Source of the DNA: Pseudarthrobacter sp. W1I19 | GTDB lineage: Bacteria > Actinomycetota > Actinomycetes > Actinomycetales > Micrococcaceae | Assembly (NCBI RefSeq): GCF_030817835.1 | Contig: NZ_JAUSZR010000001.1 | Location: forward strand, 1,116,001 to 1,180,000 | Reading direction: 5' to 3' | DNA: 64,000 bases | In this document: in pieces, positions 58,182 through 64,000 of the stretch | Layout of the letters: every line of letters starts with the position of its first letter | Numbering within the stretch: the stretch's first letter is position 1 | The notes under the pieces: generated by a model | What the model saw: only the letters and a program-made list of their open reading frames with translations | Told to the model about the DNA's origin: nothing | Database searches by the model: none | Position numbers and translations under genes: made by a program

Positions 58182-59840
58182 GGGCGGGGGGCCCTCTGCC
58201 GGCAGGGTCAGGGTGAACGTGCTGCCTTGTCCCTCCCCGCTGACGCAGGAGATCTGTCCGCCGTGTCGTTCCACAATTATCCTGGTGATCGACAGGCCGA
58301 GCCCGGCGCCGCCGATGGCCGCGTCCCGGGCGGAATCGGTCCGGAAGAATCGCTTGAAAACCCTCTCCCTGTCCTCGCTGCTGATGCCCATCCCGGTATC
58401 GCTGACGCTGAGCTGGACCCATTCGCTGGTGCTGCGGGCGCTGATACGGACGTTGCCGCCGCCTGGGGAGTACTTAATGGCATTTGATACCAGGTTGTCC
58501 AGGGCCTGGCCGATCCGGAGCGGGTCCGCGTACGCCCACAGGGGCGAGGGGACATCGGTTGAAAGGTGGATGTTCGCCAGCTCGGCCTGGGCCTGGGCTG
58601 AGCCGATGGTGGTTTCCACGAGGCTCGCCAGGTCCGTCCGTTTGGGGTGGACATTGAGTGCCGCCGACGCCGACGCCGACAGGTCAGCGACCAGTGCCAG
58701 CAGCCGCTCGGCGTTCCGCTGCACCACCAGGAGACGCTGGGCCACTTGCGGCGGCAAGGCCGCTACGTCGTCGAGCACCAGGTCCACGTTCCCGATGATG
58801 GAGTTCAGCGGCGTCTTGAATTCGTGGGTCACGTTGGAAACCAGTTCGTGGTTGGCTGCCAGCGCCTCCACCCAGCCGGTCACGTCAGTGTAGACAACGA
58901 CGGCGCCGGTTAGCTGGCCGTCCTCACTCACCAGTGGGCGGGCTGCTGTGGACACTGCGCGCTGGTCAGCTCCCTCCCCGGCCCACACCAGATAGTCCGC
59001 GAAGGACTCACCGGCTATGGCCCGGCTGATGGGCCGCTTCTCCGCGGGTATTAGGGTCCGCCGGTCGGGTCCGAAAATCAGCTGGTGGCCCTGCCCGGGA
59101 ACGGCATCGTCGGCGCGGGTGGCCTGGCGGAAGTTCCGCTGCCGGCTGTTGGAGACCAGAAAGTGGCCGGACCGGTCGACGGCGGCGATTCCGACGTCGG
59201 TGGCGTCCAGGACCGTCTCCAGCAGCTTTTCCCGCTCCCTGCTCTTGCGCAGCAGTTCGCGCAGTTCCCTGTCCTTTGCGGCCAGCTCACGCTGTTGCAG
59301 CCGGACATTCATGCTCGCGAACCTGATGGCCAGGGAGACGGTGAGCATCATCAGGGGAAAGAGGAAGGTGGTGGTGATGTCCGAAGCCGTCAGGTTGGGG
59401 AAGCGGCCTGCCCACGAAGGAACCATGATCAGCATGGGGCCGAGGAAACTCAGGACCAGGCTGCTGCGCGCAAGCATGCCGGAGGCGGACAGCCAGATGA
59501 CGGGGAACACTGCCAGGACCGCGAGGCCGGGGAGGAGTGGGGCGGCACCATTCCGGAGCAGGGCGATCGCCAGGAAGTCCAGGACAGGGATCAGGAGGTA
59601 CGGGGGGTGCGCCAGCCGCTCCCATGGGACCAGGAGGCAACACAGGAAGAGCGCGACGGAAAGCAGGATTCCCGCCATGTACAGGGGATGGTAAAGAAGA
59701 GTGGGCCAGGCAAACGGAGTGGCTATGGCAAGGGCCACCACGATCAGAGTCAAGGGCAGTTGGCACAGGGCCACTTGGGAGCGTGGCCCAAGCCGCTGGA
59801 AAATCCGTGCGGATCGGCGGGGAAAGAGGCGGTCAGCCAT
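58173..59840 (-). CDS. Membrane PAS-domain sensor histidine kinase
   Basis: 555 residues. About six TM helices (25-175), a coiled segment (LQQRELAAKDRELRELLRKS), a PAS-like domain (about 205-325), H-box His339 in VSNVTHEFKTPLNSIIGNVD, and HATPase boxes DNLVSNAIKYSPGGG, DTGMGISSEDRERVF, GAGLGLSITRIIVERHGG. Probably autophosphorylates and passes phosphate to the divergent OmpR-type regulator at 60096. The signal is unknown. The 3' end abuts the REP pair. Confidence 0.93.
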   Translation of the reverse strand: MADRLFPRRSARIFQRLGPRSQVALCQLPLTLIVVALAIATPFAWPTLLYHPLYMAGILLSVALFLCCLLVPWERLAHPPYLLIPVLDFLAIALLRNGAAPLLPGLAVLAVFPVIWLSASGMLARSSLVLSFLGPMLIMVPSWAGRFPNLTASDITTTFLFPLMMLTVSLAIRFASMNVRLQQRELAAKDRELRELLRKSREREKLLETVLDATDVGIAAVDRSGHFLVSNSRQRNFRQATRADDAVPGQGHQLIFGPDRRTLIPAEKRPISRAIAGESFADYLVWAGEGADQRAVSTAARPLVSEDGQLTGAVVVYTDVTGWVEALAANHELVSNVTHEFKTPLNSIIGNVDLVLDDVAALPPQVAQRLLVVQRNAERLLALVADLSASASAALNVHPKRTDLASLVETTIGSAQAQAELANIHLSTDVPSPLWAYADPLRIGQALDNLVSNAIKYSPGGGNVRISARSTSEWVQLSVSDTGMGISSEDRERVFKRFFRTDSARDAAIGGAGLGLSITRIIVERHGGQISCVSGEGQGSTFTLTLPAEGPPPAF

Positions 59841-60095
59841 GAACTATGCCTGTGCCATGCCGGACAATAATGAGACTTCCCGGCGCAGGTGCATACAAAT
59901 TCCTGCAAGGCACCTTGGCACACATCCTCTCTGACTCGTAATCCACATGTTCTGTCATAATAATTGACTTTTCAAATGCATAGTTGAAACAGGTGTCATC
60001 AGCCTCGGTTGCTTGTAGCGTATAAAGGGTTGGAGCGGGAATGGCATTGGCGCTGGGCCAATGGGGGGCCATGACCGCCTGGCGCAGGGATATCA
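59841..60095. promoter_or_regulatory. Divergent promoter region of kinase and regulator
   Basis: 255 bases, clearly AT-richer than the surroundings. Contains the dyad TTTCAA-N8-TTGAAA (59970-59989) around ATGCAT, a TTGACT hexamer at 59964 and TATAAA at 60021. A regulator-binding site is possible; no promoter pair with ideal spacing was found. Confidence 0.45.
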
Positions 60096-60887
60096 ATGGA
60101 CGATCTTGGTGTGGCTGTAGTTATCGAAGACGATGCCGATGTGCGAAACCTCCTGGAAGGAGTGTTGAGCCAGGCCGGCTTCGAGGTGCATACAGCAGTT
60201 GACGGACGGGCCGGCGTGGAAGTGGTCCGTATGAAGCAGGCCAACGTGGTGACGCTGGACATCGGGCTGCCGGACATCGACGGCCTCGAGGTGTTGCGGC
60301 GCATCCGCAACTTCAGTAACGCCTACGTAGTGATGCTCACCGGCCGCACTGAGGAGCCGGACCTGTTGTCCGCCCTTAATGCCGGTGCCGATGACTACAT
60401 TGCCAAGCCGTTCCGGCCACGGGAGCTGCGGGCCCGCGTGTCGGCGATGATGCGCAGGCCCCGGCATGAGATCACAGGACAAAAGCCTGCTTTGGCTGGG
60501 TGGGGAGCCGCCCCCGCAGCTCCAGCCCATCCCGACGACGCGGCAGTTCTGCACCACAACGGCCTGGAACTGAACCACCGCACGCGCACCGTGGAAATCA
60601 ACGGGGAACCGCTTGGCCTCACCAGAAGCGAATTCGATTTGCTGCACGTGCTCCTGCGGGGTGGAGGGGCTGTATGTACGCGTGCGGACCTGGTGCGGGC
60701 TGTCCGCGGAGACTTCTATGACGAAGACACGTACATCAGCGAGGCTGACGAGCGGGCTGTTGAAGTTCACATTGGCAACCTGCGGCGCAAGCTGAAGGAG
60801 GACCCCGTCGCACCCCGCTGGCTCCAGACTGTCCGCGGTGTGGGTTACCGGCTGGCGCCCAGCAGGCAGGACGCGGCGCAGGGCTGA
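60096..60887 (+). CDS. OmpR-family response regulator
   Basis: 263 residues. Receiver with Asp12/Asp13, acceptor Asp55 (VVTLDIGLPDIDGLEVL), Lys104 (DDYIAKPF); an Ala/Pro linker (about 125-150); winged helix LTRSEFDLLHVLLRGGGAVC, RAVEVHIGNLRRKL and TVRGVGYRLAP. The partner kinase is the divergent gene. It ends 11 bases from the convergent Hpt-like gene. Confidence 0.94.
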   Translation: MDDLGVAVVIEDDADVRNLLEGVLSQAGFEVHTAVDGRAGVEVVRMKQANVVTLDIGLPDIDGLEVLRRIRNFSNAYVVMLTGRTEEPDLLSALNAGADDYIAKPFRPRELRARVSAMMRRPRHEITGQKPALAGWGAAPAAPAHPDDAAVLHHNGLELNHRTRTVEINGEPLGLTRSEFDLLHVLLRGGGAVCTRADLVRAVRGDFYDEDTYISEADERAVEVHIGNLRRKLKEDPVAPRWLQTVRGVGYRLAPSRQDAAQG

Positions 60888-60898
60888 CTTGGGGTCGC

Positions 60899-61363
60899 TC
60901 AGCCGTTCTTGAGGATGTACGTGGACTGGAGCTCGGACACTGTTTGTACCCCGTCCTGGGCAACCCGCGCCATCAGGACCTGTCCCCGGCCGAAGTCACC
61001 CTGCCGGATGAGCGTCTCCAGCAGCTCCGCAAGTTTCGCCAGCCGCACTCCTCCCACCATCGCTGAGCTGATTTTCAGGCTGATGGCGGCGTCCAGGGCG
61101 GATTCGCTGTCCTGGCTTTGGACAGCGGCGGCCAGCCGGGCGCAACGCTGGTCCCACATGGCCGCATAATCCCGGGCAAACCGCTGGGCGAGCCCGGAGC
61201 CGGCCAGTTCGTCTTCGAGCTCCTCAAGCACGGCGGCGTCAACGAGCGGCAAGAGCCCGGCCGCTTCCTGCGAGAGGACTGAACCGGTAAGTGCTGTGAT
61301 CCCGGGCTGCGGAGGTTCCGCGGCTGTGCTCCTGTCGCTGGAGCCGGGATCTGGACTGTGCAT
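60899..61363 (-). CDS. Hpt-like domain protein lacking the phospho-histidine
   Basis: 154 residues. After a disordered start the helical part (about 40-150) has the layout of an Hpt bundle: VLEELEDELAGSGLAQRFAR, then SALDAAISLKISSAMVGGVR and LAKLAELLETLIRQGD. Active Hpt proteins have A-H-[ST]-L-K-G; here it reads A-I-S-L-K-I, so the phosphorylated His is Ile94. It probably cannot relay phosphate and may work as a docking or inhibitory partner. The neighbouring kinase/regulator pair is the obvious candidate partner. The fold assignment is by motif only. Confidence 0.7.
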   Translation of the reverse strand: MHSPDPGSSDRSTAAEPPQPGITALTGSVLSQEAAGLLPLVDAAVLEELEDELAGSGLAQRFARDYAAMWDQRCARLAAAVQSQDSESALDAAISLKISSAMVGGVRLAKLAELLETLIRQGDFGRGQVLMARVAQDGVQTVSELQSTYILKNG

Positions 61364-61456
61364 TCTTCAAGGCTACTTCCTGGAATTCGATGGTTGTCCT
61401 ATTTCGGGTGATCCTGTGTAAACCTTGAGGGATCCTTGGGGCTGGTTCTGGGGCCC

Positions 61457-62341
61457 CTATTGTCCGCTGAATGTCGCGATGGTGTTGATGACGGCCGGTC
61501 CGAGAATTGCGATGAACAGCACCGGGAAAATGAAGAACAACAGCGGGAACAGGATCATCACCGGAAGTTTCATGGCCTTTTCTTCAGCGCGCTGGCGGCG
61601 CTTTACGCGCATGACTTTCGCCTGGACCCGGAGGACACGGCTGATCGCGATGCCGTACGTGTCCGCCTGGACCACTGCCTGCACAAAGCTGCGAAGCTCC
61701 GGGATGTTGGTCCTCTCGGCCAGGGCGAGATAGGACTCGCGCCGGCTGCGGCCTACCTGCATGTCCTGCAGGGTCCGCACCAGTTCCTCGGCCAGGGGTC
61801 CCTTGCCGTTGTCGCCGGCGCGGGCCATGGCGCCCTCGAAGCCCAGGCCTGCCTCGACAGAGATCAGCATCTGGTCCAGGGTGTTGGCCAGTTCCAGCTG
61901 GATGACTTTCTGGCGTTCCAGTCCCTTGCTGTAGAGCAGGAGGTCCGGGATGAAGTAACCGAGGAACAGCAGGAACAGCCCCGCCAGTTTCATGATCGGA
62001 GTGGTGCCGACGGCGCTCAGGTAGAGGCCGAGGAAAGCGCCGGCGACGCCGAGGGCAATCTTTCCGGCAAGAACCTTTTCCAGCGGCATGGAAAGGGGCC
62101 GGCCGGCGAGTGACAGCAACCGGTCGAGCTTGCGGACGTATGCCGGGGGAGTCAGCTGGTAACCGATTCCGGCCACAATGCCAGCCTTCTTCTTCCCGAC
62201 CATCTCGACTGCAGGGCGGCCCCGCGTAAGGATAGCCATGGTGGCGGTCCGGGCCTTCCGGTCAACCGAGAGGATAGACCAGGTCAGATAACCGATGGGG
62301 ACCGAAACAAGCAACAGCGAGGAAATTATCAGCGGACTCAT
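61457..62341 (-). CDS. tadC: Tad pilus inner-membrane protein TadC (T2SS F family)
   Basis: 294 residues. N-terminal TM helix, cytosolic T2SSF domain (LELANTLDQMLISVEAGLGF, ALAERTNIPELRSFVQAVVQ) and two or three C-terminal TM helices (LPVMILFPLLFFIFPVLFIA). With TadB forms the platform of the Tad/Flp pilus. It starts 7 bases after tadB. The next minus-strand gene is the Hpt-like one, 93 bases on. No flp pilin gene is seen. Confidence 0.9.
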   Translation of the reverse strand: MSPLIISSLLLVSVPIGYLTWSILSVDRKARTATMAILTRGRPAVEMVGKKKAGIVAGIGYQLTPPAYVRKLDRLLSLAGRPLSMPLEKVLAGKIALGVAGAFLGLYLSAVGTTPIMKLAGLFLLFLGYFIPDLLLYSKGLERQKVIQLELANTLDQMLISVEAGLGFEGAMARAGDNGKGPLAEELVRTLQDMQVGRSRRESYLALAERTNIPELRSFVQAVVQADTYGIAISRVLRVQAKVMRVKRRQRAEEKAMKLPVMILFPLLFFIFPVLFIAILGPAVINTIATFSGQ

Positions 62342-62348
62342 GATCGCC

Positions 62349-63281
62349 TCAGAACTTCAGATCGATTATTTTGCGCATCCACAGGCTGCCGATTGTCATG
62401 AGCACAACGGACCCGCCGATCATGCCCCATCCCAGCGGATGAGTGAACATCGAATCCATGTAGGCGGGATTGACCGTCATCAGCATCAGTACGATGCCGA
62501 AGGGCATGGCGATGAGGATATAGGCGGAGAACTTTCCCTCTGCCGCGAGGGACTTGATGTGCCCCTTGATCTCGCTGCGTTCGCGGATTGTTTCGTTGAC
62601 CTGGTCCAGCACTTCTGCCAGGTTGCCGCCCACTTCCCGGTTGATCTGGATGGCCTGGGCAATCCAGATGAAGTCCTCGTTCCGCATGCGCTCAGACGTG
62701 TCAGTCAGGGAAGCCAGCAGATCGCGGCCCAGGCTTGTCTCCGTGATGACCCGTCGCATTTCTTCTGACGTTGGACTCTGCGACTCGGCCGCCGCGGCGT
62801 CAATGGCGCGGAGGATGCTGTGGCCGGCGCGGAGCCCGCCGGAGAGAAGTTGAAGCGTGTCGCCAAGCTGGCTGTCGAACTTGGACCGCCGCCTGCCTGC
62901 CAGGAAACCGAGCACAAGGTGGCCTACGAACGGCGCCAGGATAAACAGCAGGACGGAGACCGCAGGTACGCCGATCACCATTCCCACCAGTGCGCCCACG
63001 ATGGCACCGGCGATGACCAGCACCAAGTATTCAGCCTGGCTGAACCTGACACCGGCATTTTCCAACGCGTCGCGGTTATAGAGCCGGACGTTTCGGGTTG
63101 CCAGGAACCGGTCCAAGGCACCCACCGTCGCGTCAGCGAGCCGGGTGAGGTTCGACGGCGGATCGGCCTGAAAGGGCCGGCGCCTGTCGAGAGCGATGGC
63201 GGGAGTGCGCGGCAGCACCAGCGCCACACCCACCATGATGGGGGCGAGGAACAGGAGGGTGGCTCCGATAACGATCAACAT
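62349..63281 (-). CDS. tadB: Tad pilus inner-membrane protein TadB (T2SS F family)
   Basis: 310 residues. TM helix at the start, two TM helices at about 90-130, the T2SSF domain (LGDTLQLLSGGLRAGHSILR, VGGNLAEVLDQVNETIRERS) and C-terminal TM helices. Paralogue of TadC. Begins 6 bases after the tadA stop, so the genes form one operon. Confidence 0.9.
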   Translation of the reverse strand: MLIVIGATLLFLAPIMVGVALVLPRTPAIALDRRRPFQADPPSNLTRLADATVGALDRFLATRNVRLYNRDALENAGVRFSQAEYLVLVIAGAIVGALVGMVIGVPAVSVLLFILAPFVGHLVLGFLAGRRRSKFDSQLGDTLQLLSGGLRAGHSILRAIDAAAAESQSPTSEEMRRVITETSLGRDLLASLTDTSERMRNEDFIWIAQAIQINREVGGNLAEVLDQVNETIRERSEIKGHIKSLAAEGKFSAYILIAMPFGIVLMLMTVNPAYMDSMFTHPLGWGMIGGSVVLMTIGSLWMRKIIDLKF

Positions 63282-63287
63282 GTGGTC

Positions 63288-64000
63288 TTAGGCCTTTCCG
63301 CTGCCGGCTGGGTTCGCACCAGCCGGAGCAGCCCCTGACTGCGTGGCGAACACTGACGGTGACACATGGATGCCGAGATCTTCGAAACGGTCGATGAAGC
63401 GCGGCCGGATGCCGGTGGCCACGGGCTTGCCGAGGAAGCGCCCGTGCTGGTCGACGCCGGCGGAGTAGTCGAACACAAACGCGTCCTGCAGGGTCACGAT
63501 GTCCCCTTCCATACCTTGGACCTCAGTTACATGGGTTATCCGGCGGGACCCGTCACGCAACCTGGAAATTTGGACAATCAGGTTCACCGCGGAGGCAATC
63601 TGCTCGCGGATGGCTCGGAGCGGCAGGTCCATGCCTGCCATGAGGACAAGGGTCTCCAAGCGTGCGACGGCGTCCCGGGGCGAGTTTGAGTGCACGGTGG
63701 AAAGCGAACCGTCGTGGCCGGTGTTCATGGCCTGGAGCATGTCCAGGGATTCGCCGCCACGGACTTCGCCTACCACGATGCGGTCGGGGCGCATACGCAG
63801 TGAGTTCCTCAGAAGCTCGCGGATGGTGACCTCACCCTTGCCCTCGGTGTTCGGGGGACGGCTCTCCAGCCGGACCACGTGGTCCTGCTGGATCTGAAGT
63901 TCCACAGCGTCCTCGATGGTGACGATTCGTTCGTCCGAAGGCAGGAAGGAGGACAGCACATTGAGAAGTGTGGTCTTGCCCGTGCCTGTACCGCCGGACA
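63288..64000 (-). CDS. tadA: Tad/CpaF pilus assembly ATPase, 3' part (cut by window edge)
   Basis: About 237 C-terminal residues; the 5' end is outside the window. Walker [14 protein letters not shown] at the very edge, Asp box [20 protein letters not shown], Walker [21 protein letters not shown] with the catalytic Glu, and His box [15 protein letters not shown]. Powers Tad pilus assembly as a hexameric ATPase. First of the three tad genes here on the minus strand. Confidence 0.95.
   Translation of the reverse strand, partial: SGGTGTGKTTLLNVLSSFLPSDERIVTIEDAVELQIQQDHVVRLESRPPNTEGKGEVTIRELLRNSLRMRPDRIVVGEVRGGESLDMLQAMNTGHDGSLSTVHSNSPRDAVARLETLVLMAGMDLPLRAIREQIASAVNLIVQISRLRDGSRRITHVTEVQGMEGDIVTLQDAFVFDYSAGVDQHGRFLGKPVATGIRPRFIDRFEDLGIHVSPSVFATQSGAAPAGANPAGSGKA

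Overview
The window is high-GC actinobacterial chromosome, most like Arthrobacter/Pseudarthrobacter (Micrococcaceae). The evidence is a mycothiol synthase gene beside a GlnR-type regulator, many GTG and TTG starts, a Micrococcus-like spc operon without rpsN, actinobacterial acidic extensions on NusG and several ribosomal proteins, and a Tad pilus locus. The genus is an inference from protein style and synteny; no database search was possible.

Layout. 1-2.4 kb (minus): polyphosphate kinase (cut by the window edge), mshD and glnR. 2.7-8.3 kb (plus): small metabolic and membrane genes, namely a membrane protein, a 37-residue membrane peptide, a nitrobindin-like protein, a flavodoxin-fold protein, a YgfZ-type folate-binding protein, an ankyrin protein and a 14-TM MFS exporter. 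8.2-10.1 kb (minus): a GNAT acetyltransferase and pfkA. 10.2-14.7 kb: a PspC envelope-stress-like locus made of three minus-strand membrane genes and a divergent PspC-histidine kinase/LuxR-type regulator pair. 14.8-16 kb: an aspartate-type aminotransferase.

16.2-57.2 kb is the main information-processing block: tRNA-Trp, secE-nusG-rplK-rplA; two tandem double-GNAT genes; rplJ-rplL behind an attenuator-like leader; a minus-strand thiolase/YbaK pair; rpoB-rpoC; rpsL-rpsG-fusA and tuf; a small membrane peptide and a GH1 glycosidase; the S10 operon (rpsJ to rpsQ); the spc operon (rplN to rplO); secY-adk-map; a P1-family peptidase; infA-rpmJ-rpsM-rpsK-rpoA-rplQ; then truA. rpsN and rpsD are missing from their common positions in this block. 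The genes are tightly packed: many Shine-Dalgarno sequences lie inside the 3' end of the preceding gene, and this shows in the proteins as repeated C-terminal EE(D)AK/R tails.

58.2-64 kb: a divergent PAS-type histidine kinase and OmpR-type regulator, an Hpt-like protein that lacks the phospho-accepting histidine, and Tad pilus assembly genes (tadC, tadB and the 3' part of tadA, minus strand).

No insertion sequence, prophage, CRISPR array or obvious horizontally acquired island is visible. The less expected content is in the small scale. There are three families of short palindromic repeats, and one REP-like pair is flanked by a 9-bp direct repeat between the stop codons of two convergent genes. 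A strong intrinsic terminator lies inside the first codons of truA. The -10 hexamer TAGACT recurs before translation genes. There is also the degenerate Hpt protein.
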